64,000 bases of DNA from Trifolium pratense (lineage: Eukaryota > Streptophyta > Magnoliopsida > Fabales > Fabaceae): assembly GCF_020283565.1 (NCBI RefSeq), contig NC_060059.1, forward strand, positions 255,501-319,500, read 5' to 3'. How positions within the stretch are numbered: position 1 is the first letter of the stretch; each line of letters starts with the position of its first letter. The position numbers and the translations under genes are program-made. The notes beneath the pieces are model-generated. The model did no database searches. It was not told where the DNA came from and saw only the letters and a list, made by a program, of their open reading frames with translations. Positions 23,769 through 35,872 of the stretch are shown here, piece after piece.

Positions 23769-24658
23769 TCTTACATGGATAATGAATTAAGTCCTACCAT
23801 TGATGATGGAACAAGTTTGCAGTTGCTCCCAACAGAAGAAACTGACATTCTAGCTAATCTGCGAGAATCATCAGATCCCGTGTAAGAAGGGATACAATGT
23901 TGTGATTATTGATGAGTGCCACATCTTTCTGATAGAACAACTGATGAGAATCTCACCAAATATTAAACCTTGTGTAAGAGAAGATGCATTGAAGCTAACA
24001 CTTGATTTGAAAGCTAACATGAAAGAAAATACTGAAAATTCTTTGATGGTTCTCGGTTTTCTAATGCTTTTGTCGATTTATGGATTGGTTACTTATTTCA
24101 ATGAAGATGAAGTCTGTTTGGAGCTTTTTGCATTTGTTGCTCAGCACAAAATAGCGGTGAAGCTGTTTGAGGCCCTTGGTTTTGCAAATAAACTTTCAGG
24201 TGTGTTTTAATTTAGATATGCTTTGTTTAGTCACCGGTATGTCGCTTTCCGTCTAAGTTTTGGCATGTTACATCATAAGATTATCAAATCTATATTGCAT
24301 ATTTGGATCTTGTCATGTCTTGTATGTTGTTTTGGATATCAATTCTTGTTGAAAATAAGTGCAAATTGTGAACTTGTAGAAATTGATAGAATGTTGTTTG
24401 CATCGTATGTTGAGAATGTGGAATCTTAGAACTGTGTTTCAAATATGCTTTGCAAGTGTTTTACATCTGTTTTCTTAGTATTGTGTGTGGTTCTTTGGAT
24501 GAACTTGGAACCATTAAATATGTTTCAATGCTCCTGGTGTGTTTTGATGATGTGAAGGTTTCTTGCACTTCGCAGATTTTGTCGAGAAACTTATCAAGAG
24601 GAAGCAATTTGTTGTGCATATTAATTGGCTGAGAAGAATCAACAAATTTTTGTGCTAG
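23769..24658 (+). pseudogene. FRIGIDA-like (FRL) gene fragment
   Basis: Three pieces. Piece 1, 23769-23882, reads IDDGTSLQLLPTEETDIL... ESSDPV then a stop. Piece 2, about 23890-24199, has LIEQLMRISPNIKPCVREDA, LKANMKENTENSLMVLGFL, LLSIYGLVTYFNEDEV and FVAQHKIAVKLFEALGFANK. Piece 3, 24576-24658, has DFVEKLIKRKQF and then ends prematurely (...NWLRRINKFLC-stop). Between 2 and 3, donor gtgtgt at 24200 and acceptor cgcag at 24575 rejoin in frame. These match the helical Frigida domain of FRL proteins, which scaffold flowering-time and seed regulators. N-terminal coiled coil and C-terminus are absent. Captured fragment. Confidence 0.65.
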
Positions 24659-24894
24659 AAATGCGGTAATGGAAACCTACTAACATATACACTATTATTG
24701 TTCGGGTATATATTCACGTGTAAATGATTTCGACAGGACTCTCAGTTTCGTAGTCTTAGTTAATTCAAATGAGGCTTGTACCATCCTTGAATCTAACTAA
24801 TAAGTCACAATAGTTACATTTGGTCTGCATCTCAGTACCAGCTTGTGCAATAAAGTGATTACATACATGTGACAGACGTCTATGCCTACATGTT

Positions 24895-27207
24895 TTTCAA
24901 TTAAAACTGCCTGTTTTGCTATCAGCATAGACACTGAAACCATTAATATTGGTAAATAGTTTCAGTATATAACTTACTGAAACCATAAAACCATACGTAT
25001 GGTTTCAATGTTATATTTCTCTTTTTTTAGGTGTTTAGTATAGTGAATGTGTTCTTGATTTTGATTTTTATTGATTCGATTGTGTTTTTGTATAGGTTTT
25101 GATTCAATTGTGTTTTAAATGATTGTATATACCCCTACATATAAGAGAGGAGAATTGTCTTCAAATCAACCCATGAACCTAAACCTCGGAAGAGAGACAA
25201 TGTGTTGGATTCAAATGCACGTCCTTCAAATGGGTTGATTCGAAGACCATCCTTATATTTCTCATGTTGGGAGAGCATCCTTAAGGAGGTTTCAACTAAT
25301 GGAAGTTCCTGAACCTTTTATCAAAAGTGTATAAGTAACCGAAACCATTTAACAAGACTAATGGTTTCAGTGTATAACTTACTGAAACCATTTATCAAAC
25401 ATAATGGTTTCAGTGTACAATTCCATCATGGGCTAATAATATTCAAAATCAAGGTTATAATATTGAAAAGCATAAGTATGAAAACTCAAATCAAGAGTTA
25501 TTTCCTTTCACCAAAATAGCAGCGTTTTACGTGCACTCAAAATAGCAGCGTTCGCAGCGTTTTCCACTGAATTTCCACAAGTGGAAATAGAAGCAATTAC
25601 GTGCACTACAAATAGCAGCGTTTTACACTGCTTTTCCACCAGTGGAAATAGAACATTTTACACTCCTTTTCAACTAAAACTGCATGTTTTGCTATCAGCA
25701 TAGACACTGAAACCATTAATATTGGTAAATGGTTTCAGTATATAACTTACTGAAACCATAAAAGCATGCGTATGGTTTCAATGTTATATTTCTCTTTTTT
25801 TAGGTGTTTAGTATAGTGAATGTGTTCTTGATTTTGATTTTTACTGATTCGATTGTGTTTTTGTATAGGTTTTGATTCAATTGTGTTTTAAATGATTGTA
25901 TATACCCCTACATATAAGAGAGGAGAATTTTCTTCAAATCAAACCATGAACCTAAACCTCGGAAGAGAGGCAATGTGTTGGATTCAAATGCACGTCCTTC
26001 AAATGGGTTGATTCGAAGACCATCCTTATCTTTCTGATGTTGGGAGAGCATCCTTAAGGAGGTTTCAACTAATGGAAGTTCCTGAACCTTTTATCAAAAG
26101 TGTATAAGTAACCGAAACCATTTAACAAGACTAATGGTTTTAGTGTATAACTTACTGAAACCATTTATCAAGCATAATGGTTTCAGTGTACAATTCCATC
26201 ACGGGCTAATAATATTCAAAATCAAGGTTATAATATTGAAAAGCATAAGTATGAAAACTCAAATCAAGAGTTATTTCCTTTCACCAAAATAGCAGCGTTC
26301 GCAGCGTTTTCCACTGAATTTCCACCAGTGGAAATAGAAGCAATTACGTGCACTACAAATAGAAGCGTTTTACACTGCTTTTCCACTAGTGGAAATACAA
26401 CATTTTACACTGCTTTTCAACTAAAACTGCTTGTTTTGCTATCAGCATAGACACTGAAACCATTAATATTGGTAAATGGTTTCAGTATATAACTTACTGA
26501 AACCATAAAACCATACGTATGGTTTCAATGTTATATTTCTCTTTTTTTAGGTGTTTAGTATAGTGAATGTGTTCTTGATTTTGATTTTTATTGATTCGAT
26601 TGTGTTTTTGTATAGGTTTTGATTCAATTGTGTTTTAAATGATTGTATATACCCCTACATATAAGAGAGGAGAATTGTCTTCAAATCAACCCATGAACCT
26701 AAACCTCGGAAGAGAGGCAATGTGTTGGATTCAAATGCACGTCCTTCAAATGGGTTGATTCGAAGACCATCCTTATATTTCTCATGTTGGGAGAGCATCC
26801 TTAAGGAGGTTTCAACTAATGGAAGTTCCTGAACCTTTTATCAAAAGTGTATAAGTAACCGAAACCATTTCACAAGACTAATGGTTTCAGTGTATAACTT
26901 ACTGAAACCATTTATCAAGCATAATGGTTTCAGTGTACAATTCCATCATGGGCTAATAATATTCAAAATCAAGGTTATAATATTGAAAAACATAAGTATG
27001 AAAACTCAAATCAAGAGTTATTTCCTTTCACCAAAATAGCAGCGTTTTACGTGCACTCAAAATAGCAGCGTTCGCAGCGTTTTCCACTGAATTTCCACCA
27101 GTGGAAATAGAAGCAATTACGTGCACTACAAAATAGCAGCGTTCGCAGCATTTTACACTGCTTTTCCACCAGTGGAAATAGAACATTTTACACTGCTTTT
27201 CAACTAC
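24895..27207. repeat. three tandem copies of a ~750-770 bp unit
   Basis: Copies start near 24895, 25668 and 26415; the marker gctatcagcatagac recurs at 24918, 25691 and 26438, giving periods of 773 and 747 bp. Each unit is rich in ACTGAAACCAT and its complement ATGGTTTCAGT in both orientations. Each ends with a block of AAAATAGCAGCGTT motifs, gtgcactacaaa and the small palindrome ttccaccagtggaa. Copies are highly similar, differing by a few substitutions and by the number of AGCAGCG motifs. Dense short inverted motifs resemble subterminal repeats of CACTA/Mutator elements. No coding capacity. Confidence 0.85.
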
Positions 27208-27329
27208 TTTGAATGTACTACGATTTTGGCAACAAAACAATTAAATGGCGATATGACTGCGTCATAATGGTGTACTACTATTTTACGGACATTAAATTTA
27301 CAAAAGCTGGATTTTCAAAATAAGATGAA

Positions 27330-28335
27330 ATATTCCAATCCTCAGTAGTAGAAGTTATTGTCATAAGAGCAACCACAACAGATCTCATGCTTGGACATAG
27401 TTGTGGATCCTTTCATTGTACATGCTTTGGCTAGTTTTGCTATCTGCAATGTTGAAAAATGGACAAAACTTTATTAATGTTGAAACTATTAATTATCACA
27501 CAATAAATTTAATACTTCATATTATTTGTACATTGTAAACTGAATCAATTGAGTAGTTATCTCCAAGTCTAGGATCCGCCAGATTTTTTAGAGCTTCTGT
27601 CGAATTCGGTTCATGATCAAACACTTCATCAAACTGTCAAAAAAATCAACAAAATAACTTCAACCAATAAGAAAGGGAAATATGTCATTAGTCTTCTTAA
27701 TTATTTATGTAAGTAAATTTCATACTATTTTGTATCTTAACAAACATAATTTCTGTTTATATAAAATTATTAGGATACTACTTGAAAATAATACATGAGA
27801 ATTACCAAAGCTACAAGGCCTTTTACTTCAGGACCATCATTGATTACAGCTTGATTAGCAGAAATTAGTTCATATAGAACAACTCCAAATGCATAGACAT
27901 CTATTTTCGGAGAAAGAGCGATAACACCATGCGCATATCTGTCAATAAGGGAATGTATCAGAAAGAGACAAAAGAGCTAAACCCGTAGGTCTAGTTTAGA
28001 TTAGTTTCTAACTTATGGAAACTTTATAATAAAAATGAGTTTATATGATTCATTTTAGTGAAACTTATTTTTCAGTAAGTACTTATTGATAAGTTTATCT
28101 AAACTGACTCATATCCATTTATTGGTCTCAAATAAGCCAGGTTCTTTGTTTCTAAATATCGCCAAATATCGCAAATTCTATGAAAAAGAAAAGTTTGCTA
28201 TCCACTGGAAAGATTAAGAATTCATCATACTCAGGTGGCATGTAACCGAATGTACCCTCCGCAACTATAGCAGATGAAGTTGAATTTTCAACATCAGCAA
28301 GCTTTGATAATCCAAAATCTGCAACCTGCAATGTA
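27330..28335 (-). pseudogene. LysM receptor-like kinase (CERK1/LYK type) kinase C-lobe fragment
   Basis: Minus-strand exon pieces in gene order. First, 28335 to ~28230: VADFGLSKLADVENSTS, GTFGYMPPEY (DFG and APE-loop region). Second, 27938-27806: [20 protein letters not shown], ending in donor gtaatt. Third, 27633 to ~27527: FDEVFDHEP, LADPRLGDNYSIDSV. Last, 27447 to ~27330: IAKLAKACT, then a frameshift before MRSVVVALMTITSTTEDW in another frame. LysM ectodomain, membrane span, N-lobe and catalytic HRD are missing. In intact family members these kinases perceive chitin or Nod factors. The frameshift and truncation make this a dead captured fragment. Confidence 0.75.
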
Positions 28336-28790
28336 AAAGGAACTATGAAGGGTCTCACATCTTGATCCCAAAGCATAAAACCAGAAGGAACATCTTCAAC
28401 AATATTACCGCCATTGCTAGTTTTTGAACGATCATCACATATTCTGTCACATGAAAGTCTTGTTTCTGTGTTTTCATCTGCATCTTTAAACTGAACATCT
28501 TCCAAGACAGGGTTACAATCCTTAACAACAGATGCCAAAGGAGTTAGAGTGTTTTGTTTTGGAGGTGAACTTGAAGTTTCAACAGAAGGAATAGAACTAG
28601 AATTTACAGAGGACACAGTAACAGTGCCAACAATTTTAGGATCTCTACATTTTGATGAACTTGCTCTTATCTTCCACCATTTTTCATAACGTGTGGTAAC
28701 ATCGGCATCCGAAAATCTAGATGGAAAATATACACTTGTATCCAAAATATAATTAGGAAACCATTTAGTACATCCAAAACATCTAAAAAA
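28336..28790 (-). pseudogene. plant-mobile-domain-like and Ser-rich stretch fused upstream of the kinase fragment
   Basis: The open frame reading into the kinase fragment contains YFPSRFSDADVTTRYEKWWK. It is reminiscent of the C-terminal part of plant mobile domain (aminotransferase-like) proteins, often carried by Mutator and LTR elements. A Ser/Thr-rich linker with SSPPKQNTLTPLA follows. The chimera would join this to DFGLSKLADVEN without the kinase N-lobe. Family assignment of this part is tentative. Confidence 0.4.
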
Positions 28791-29429
28791 AGTGAAATAT
28801 AACATTGAAACCATAAGTATGGTACAAGTTTGTAGCATATCAGAATCAAAATCAAAGTAGGATATAAGAATAATGTGAAACCAAAATACTTGCCTAATGG
28901 TTTCAGACAAAACATAATGCGAAATCAAAATCAAAATCAATAACAGAATTCATGCATATCAGAATCAAAATCAAAAACAAAATCAAAGTACAATATCAGA
29001 ATCAAAATCAAACATAATTCTCAAATCAAAATCAAAATAAAAATTTAGGTCTAACCTGTTTTCTTTTCACCATTTTGTGTTTGGTTCGTTCAAATTGGGG
29101 GTGTGGATAGCAATGGACTGGACTTATGGACGGTGCATAAGCTTGGGCTTATGCACCAAAACTGGACCCGGGGACCACTGTGTTATGGCAGACCCATTTG
29201 ACACCAAATTCTATCCATTTATTTTTTTATCTAATGATTAAAGTTTATTTGATATCTTTTTTTTCTTACAAAAATATAAAATAAATCTTCTAATAATTAA
29301 AGCAATAATTTATTTCCTAAATTATTTCTGGCTTACTTCAAACTACAAATGTTCCTAAATTTTGCAATTAAGAAATACTTATTTTTAGAAAACAGTTACA
29401 AAACCACTTTTAACGATTTTATCTTACTC

Positions 29430-30684
29430 TGTTGGAACAAAGAGCACAATATTGTGTAAATTGAAAATAAAATTTTTGAGTCTCACTTCGGGTACTAGAA
29501 TATACTAGTGTGTATAGTATACTAGTGTGTATTTGGAAAATAATTAAATTAACTCTTATTTATTTATTTATTTAATTCATGATTAATTTGGAAAACATCA
29601 CGTGGAGAATGCAAAATGAAGTAGTCAAAGGTCTTGAGTTCTGGTACCATATATCTAGCATTGTTAGTTGTTGCTTGATAGGGTAATATATTGGTTTAAG
29701 GGTTAAGCCTTTACAATTATTATAACTGCTAGCTGCCGCCACAAAAATAGAAAAAAAATAGATAATTGAGCAAATAGAAGTCGGTGGTATTGGTGTGAGC
29801 ATTTGAAACCTGTGTCCTTCATGAGGTTAGTAAGAATTATGTCATTCAAAGATACTCTTGTCACATACTATTATTACTGTTAACCCGTTGGAAAATCAAA
29901 TCAAGTAGTATGTTGAAAAGTATAGAGAGTACATATGGTCAGGTATTTTTTCTTCCGTTTTTGGAATATTATTAGTCGAAATGATCTTAATGAATCATAT
30001 GATGCTAGTTTTATTTAAGCTCTAAGATTATGAGATGATCCGAATACTAGTGATGCAGTAACTAATACATATTTACCTGCAATTGTTTTTACATCTTAAA
30101 AGAAGTAAGAAACTCTTTGAATTTTATTTGGCTAAGATTCTTTAAGGTGTTGTTATAACTAACTAGAATGATTTTGCAAATTAGATAGTTTTGCAATAAT
30201 TTTTGTTCCTAATAGTTTAGCGAAGAATTAAAGTTATGTGGTGAGTAATACTAGTATTAGTATTATTCTTATATTCAAGAGTGATTCTATTATCACAGTT
30301 CCTTCAAATTTAAAAATGGTCATAGCGTCATATTCCCTATGATTTGAATGGTCTTAGTTACCATATAAAAATGGTCTCGGTACCATATTAGAACGGTCAT
30401 AGCACCGTATTAGAATGAACTTAAAACCACCATAGCGCAATGGTTTTAGTATCATATTTGAGGGTGTAATTCTTGCCCGATATCTACGGTGCAGTATTTA
30501 TCGGTATCAGTAGAGAACTGGGCTGTTTTATCCTGGAGACTTCGTGGTTGATCGTCTGCCTTGCACAATTTTGGGCAGTGCCGCGAAACGTCTTAAAGAA
30601 AGCGTATTCACCCGCGACTCAGTCCAGTAATCTCTTCGGTGGCTGAAAATTATTTTTTAACGATTTTGAACATCGGAAACAACA
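29430..30684 (+). repeat. left LTR of the copia element
   Basis: 1255 bp; begins tgttggaacaaagagc and ends cggaaacaaca. Only two differences from the right LTR were noticed (near 30552 and 30639). It contains a 14 bp direct repeat atactagtgtgtat near 29510-29540. Confidence 0.93.
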
Positions 30685-30714
30685 ATTTTAAGACGTTTCT
30701 TTCTGCCATGTCTA

Positions 30715-33470
30715 CCGAAGAAATTACTGGCTCAAATTATGATGTTGCTAACTAGAACAAACCATTTTGGTTTGAAGGGAATCACTTTAAAGATTGGCAA
30801 TAAAAAAAAAATTATGTTGTTATAATAACAACAGAGTTGCTATTATTTTGAAGGAAGATATTCCAATTTTACTTTAAAAAATTTAACAAGCTATAAGGAT
30901 AAATGGCTAAGTAATATTCCCTCAAATGTCTGATAACATGTCTTCGCATTGACGAAGAAGTTAGCAAGAACATAAAAAGAAAGTATTTGTTGTCTCGAAC
31001 AACAACACTAAAAAGTAAATCCACCATTATGGAATGACCCTGGATCACAATGTATCTTATACAATTGTGATATACTATGTCATATGGCACATAAGTGCAG
31101 TACCGAATCAAATACCGCTACACAGACTATAACAAAAGAGTTAATTGTTATATAATTTACTAAGATCAACCTTGTTGGTAGATCAAGTGGGTGGTGGACA
31201 GTTTTTCCTTACGGGAATTTCTATATAATTTTTTGTCTTACTTTGTACTATGGGATTCAATACCTAATATAAATGGACATGAATTGATTCCATTCGTGCA
31301 ATCTTCATATAGAAGCACAAAATATAATTTCCCATTTATAACGAGTACGAAACTATTCATGAAACAATTGTCTCTTATATAATGGTAAAATGAAAAGAAA
31401 GTATAAATTCTTTGATGAGCTGGTTGTTATAATCATACTTAATTTCGGCATTGAAACTCATTTTTATGAATTGGTTGTTTTGTGCTAGATAAGTGTCTAA
31501 TTACAAGAACAAATTTCTAATTATGAAATTTTGAAGAAAAGACAATCTAATTTGTCTTATTTTAGAACTTGGTTTATCTGGCCTATGTTTAAATTCCAGA
31601 AATCAAGAGAGTTAAACTCACTAGTAGAGCCTATGAATATGTACTCATTGAGTATATAATTGATAGTAAAGCTAATAGGGTTTATGACCTATATGCTAAA
31701 ATGGTGATAGAATCGAATGAAGTTGATTTATATAAAAACAAATTTCTCTTTAAATTGAGAAATAGTGGGGGCACTAGTGGGGGTATTGCAGCTGATCACA
31801 TTCTAGTGATCAGAAGCAGTTATGAGAACATCGAACAAGATGTTACGGAACCTCGAAGAGGTAAGATAGCAATAGTTGATAAAGAGTGTGAACCTTGTTG
31901 CATGGTTTATACATTAGAAGAGAATCTAACTAGCTTTCAAGAAGCGTTGTCTTCCTTGAAGGTTGATATATGGCAAGAGGCCATAAAAGATAAGATAGAT
32001 TCTCTATGGTCTAATAAGACTTGACATTTGAAAGAATTGCCTCCTGAGTACAAACCAATGAGTTGTAAATGAATTTTGAAAAATAATCTAAAACATTATA
32101 GAAATTTTGATAAATACAAGGCTCACCTTGTTGCCAATAGTTTTAGAAAAAGAAAAAAATAGATTTCTTCAAAAGTTTTTCTCTGTCACAATAATAACAT
32201 CCATAATGGTACTAAAATATTTTGATGCTATTTATAACTGAATAGTACACCAAAGGGATGTCAAAACTATTTTTCCTTTGTTTTTATGGTGACTGGAAGA
32301 AGAAATTTATTTAGAACAACTTGAATATTTTGTAACTCATGGGTGACAAGAAAATTAAATTCTATAAGTTATACAGTACTTTATATGGTGTTAAATAAGC
32401 CATAAGAAATGTCATGAAGAGTTTGACAATTTGATGATATCAAATGAATTAAAAGTGAATGAAAGTGACAAATGTATTTACTATAAATTAGTAGATAGCA
32501 TTTGCATTATCATATGTCTCTATGTAAATGATTTACTTGTTAGAGCAAAAATTCATGTTGTGAATGGAGTGAAATCATTGTTGTCTAACAACTTTGATAA
32601 GAAAGAGTTCGAAAAGGTAGACGTAATCTTATTTATTAAGATTATTAACTCATAAATGAGAATTCTTTAAATCAATCTCACTATGTTGAGAAGATCTTTA
32701 AGAAGTACAATTACTTTGGCAGTAAACGTACCTGCACACCTTACGATCCAAGTGTAAAATTATTTAAGAACATTGTGAAGGTGTTAAACAAATTGAGTAT
32801 GTGAGCATCATTGACAGCCTTTGGTATGTCACTGATTGTATTAGACCCGACAATGCATTTGTTGTGGGTATTGTTGTCCAGGTTTATCAGTAAACCTAAT
32901 AATGAGCATTGATATGCTATTGACAGGTTCATGAGATACCTTAAAAGGACCATGAATCTCAGATTATATTAGCAGAGATTTCCTGTTGTACTTGAAGGAT
33001 ACAGTGATGTAGATTGGAATATATTGTCATATGATTCCAAAACAACTAGTAACTATATTTAATATATAGTAGAGAACTGTATGTTGGAAATCAAAGAAAC
33101 AGACCATATTGGCTCTGTCCACTATGGAATCTGAAGTGATAGCATTATCGACTGCTAATGAAGAAGCAAGACAGTTGAGATACTTGCAAGATGAGATTCC
33201 TTTGTGGAATAATCAATGCCAGATGTGTAGATCCATTGCGATAGTACCGCGGCTATTGCATAAATTGAGAACCGTTATTATAACGGTATGAGACGTCAAA
33301 TAAGAAGAAAGCACAGCATAGAGAGAAAGTTACTCTCTAAGAGAGCTGTAAGAATGGGTCATGTACACACTGATGAAAGTTTAGCAGATCCTTTGACGAA
33401 AGGAATAGCTAAAAATGAAGTCCATAATACATCAAAGAAGATGAGACTAATGCCTATGAATTGCTCATAA
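30715..33470 (+). pseudogene. degenerate copia gag-pol
   Basis: Order: gag-like start at about 30708 (MSTEEITGSNYDVAN then stop); a pre-RT segment 31701-32023 ending QEAIKDKIDSLWSNKT; RT segment 32431-32655 with CLYVNDLLVRA in place of the catalytic YVDD; RNase H segment 33109-33240 (ALSTMESEVIALSTANEEARQ) and 33288-33470 (RRKHSIERKLL, ADPLTKGIAKNEV). Stops and frameshifts separate every block. Protease and integrase are not recognisable. The Asp-to-Asn change in the YxDD box would by itself abolish polymerase activity. Confidence 0.8.
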
Positions 33471-33985
33471 TGGTAACCCAACCTAAAAGACTGGAGATCC
33501 CAAGAATTAGGTTCCAATGGGTAAACAACAAGTTGTGAGTGGTAGTAAATGATCATGCAAGTGAAGAAGCATGAATCCTGAAGCGAATGTGAAAGGATGA
33601 GATAATAGAAACTCTTAATGAGATCTATACTCTAATATGAGTGGAGTACCAAGCTTCAGGAGTACTCCAGATAGACTCACCTATATGAATGTGGAACTGA
33701 GGCCGGTTCCTATGGAGTTTTGGGGTGAACTCCTAGAGCGTTCATGAAACCGGGATACACGTGCAGGGCCATTAAAGCACGGGCTTTTAAGATACACCTT
33801 AAGAGAGGTTGTGTGCGGGTTTGAGAAAAATCTGAGATAGAGTTCAAGACAAGCGTCACTCTTGTTAAATCGGGCTCTTACTTGCTATGTGAAGGTTCAA
33901 GACAAGCGTCACCTTTGCTTATGCACAATCTTATAGAAGCATTCTATGCTATTTTGGAATTTTCTTTTAAATTCAAGTGGGGGAT

Positions 33986-35240
33986 TGTTGGAACAAAGAG
34001 CACAATATTGTGTAAATTGAAAATAAAATTTTTGAGTCTCACTTCGGGTACTAGAATATACTAGTGTGTATAGTATACTAGTGTGTATTTGGAAAATAAT
34101 TAAATTAACTCTTATTTATTTATTTATTTAATTCATGATTAATTTGGAAAACATCACGTGGAGAATGCAAAATGAAGTAGTCAAAGGTCTTGAGTTCTGG
34201 TACCATATATCTAGCATTGTTAGTTGTTGCTTGATAGGGTAATATATTGGTTTAAGGGTTAAGCCTTTACAATTATTATAACTGCTAGCTGCCGCCACAA
34301 AAATAGAAAAAAAATAGATAATTGAGCAAATAGAAGTCGGTGGTATTGGTGTGAGCATTTGAAACCTGTGTCCTTCATGAGGTTAGTAAGAATTATGTCA
34401 TTCAAAGATACTCTTGTCACATACTATTATTACTGTTAACCCGTTGGAAAATCAAATCAAGTAGTATGTTGAAAAGTATAGAGAGTACATATGGTCAGGT
34501 ATTTTTTCTTCCGTTTTTGGAATATTATTAGTCGAAATGATCTTAATGAATCATATGATGCTAGTTTTATTTAAGCTCTAAGATTATGAGATGATCCGAA
34601 TACTAGTGATGCAGTAACTAATACATATTTACCTGCAATTGTTTTTACATCTTAAAAGAAGTAAGAAACTCTTTGAATTTTATTTGGCTAAGATTCTTTA
34701 AGGTGTTGTTATAACTAACTAGAATGATTTTGCAAATTAGATAGTTTTGCAATAATTTTTGTTCCTAATAGTTTAGCGAAGAATTAAAGTTATGTGGTGA
34801 GTAATACTAGTATTAGTATTATTCTTATATTCAAGAGTGATTCTATTATCACAGTTCCTTCAAATTTAAAAATGGTCATAGCGTCATATTCCCTATGATT
34901 TGAATGGTCTTAGTTACCATATAAAAATGGTCTCGGTACCATATTAGAACGGTCATAGCACCGTATTAGAATGAACTTAAAACCACCATAGCGCAATGGT
35001 TTTAGTATCATATTTGAGGGTGTAATTCTTGCCCGATATCTACGGTGCAGTATTTATCGGTATCAGTAGAGAACTGGGCTGTTTTATCCTGGAGACTTCG
35101 TGGATGATCGTCTGCCTTGCACAATTTTGGGCAGTGCCGCGAAACGTCTTAAAGAAAGCGTATTCACCCGCGACTCAGTCCAGTAATCTCTTCGATGGCT
35201 GAAAATTATTTTTTAACGATTTTGAACATCGGAAACAACA
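33986..35240 (+). repeat. right LTR of the copia element
   Basis: 1255 bp, offset exactly 4556 bp from the left LTR throughout, which shows no net indel between them. Confidence 0.93.
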
Positions 35241-35743
35241 TACTCTCATAAGAATAGAAACTTACCAGTTCACCATTCACCATTGAAGAAAAAAATTTAA
35301 AGTGTTTTATTCTTGTTAAAAGCTGAATTGTGTAGGTGAGCATTTGTTAGCCATGTGAACGGATAAGATTAAGAAGCACGTGTTTATCATGTGAGATGCG
35401 GACGGGTGAAAAGTGAAAACGCAAGAAAAATGATAAGAGATAGAAGAAAAAAATGAACCTGCATCGTTGTCTGGCAATAAATATATCCAGCAGTAAGTGA
35501 TAACTGATAAAGGAGAGAGGGAAGAAAAAAATAAATAGAGGACCATTCTTGTCTGCCAAAAATAGACATGTCCGTAGAATCTCTCATCAACCTTTAACCT
35601 CACCCATAAATAGAAATAAATGTTTACTACCGTTAGTAAAAGATTTAATCTCTATAAATATTATTTTTTTATTTATTGCTATAAGCGAAGATTATAACCA
35701 CTACTCTACTTTACAATAATTTTTTTTTGAACTTGTTACTATC

Positions 35744-35872
35744 TACTCCCTCCGTCCTAAAATATAAAGGAAAATTGGTCAAAGAAAGTTAATGTATCTA
35801 GTTAAAAATTTAGACTAAATACATCAACTTTATTTGACCAATTTTCCCTTATATTTTGGGACGGATGGAGTA
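35744..35872. mobile_element. Stowaway-like (Tc1/mariner) MITE
   Basis: About 129 bp with terminal inverted repeats tactccctccgtcctaaaat and attttgggacggatggagta, including TA target duplications. Central palindrome includes aaattggtcaaa / tttgaccaattt. Confidence 0.9.

Larger units (their letters stand above)
22640..29160. mobile_element. composite element carrying host-gene fragments (boundaries approximate)
   Basis: This span contains unrelated host-gene pieces in both orientations (RAD51 and FRIGIDA-like on +, LysM kinase and a plant-mobile-domain-like stretch on -) around three ~750-770 bp repeats. Inverted similarity supports one element. The segment near 23183-23225 (tgaaaccattaggcaagta, ttggtttcac) recurs in reverse complement at about 28872-28915. 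A piece of the internal repeat (tatggtttcaatgttatatt) recurs in reverse complement at about 28795-28825. gtccataagtc near 22662 has its reverse complement near 29118. A Pack-MULE- or CACTA-type gene-capturing transposon is inferred. Exact termini and target duplication were not found. Confidence 0.5.
29430..35240 (+). mobile_element. complete Ty1/copia-type LTR retrotransposon, degenerate interior
   Basis: LTRs 29430-30684 and 33986-35240 (1255 bp each, TG...CA ends) are bounded by a perfect 5 bp target duplication TACTC at 29425-29429 and 35241-35245. A polypurine tract (aagtgggggat) immediately precedes the right LTR. The interior, 30685-33985, is only 3.3 kb and has copia-like remnants in the order gag, RT, RNase H. 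No usual TGGTATCAGAGC-type primer-binding site follows the left LTR. Total 5811 bp. Confidence 0.92.

Noticed and set aside
24895..27207. CRISPR-like or satellite array
   Set aside because: Units are 750 bp with only three copies in plant DNA; no short regular repeat/spacer pattern.
35316..35603. Open frames downstream of the copia element
   Set aside because: Three overlapping frames in low-complexity AT-rich DNA; no domain, start context or codon signal.
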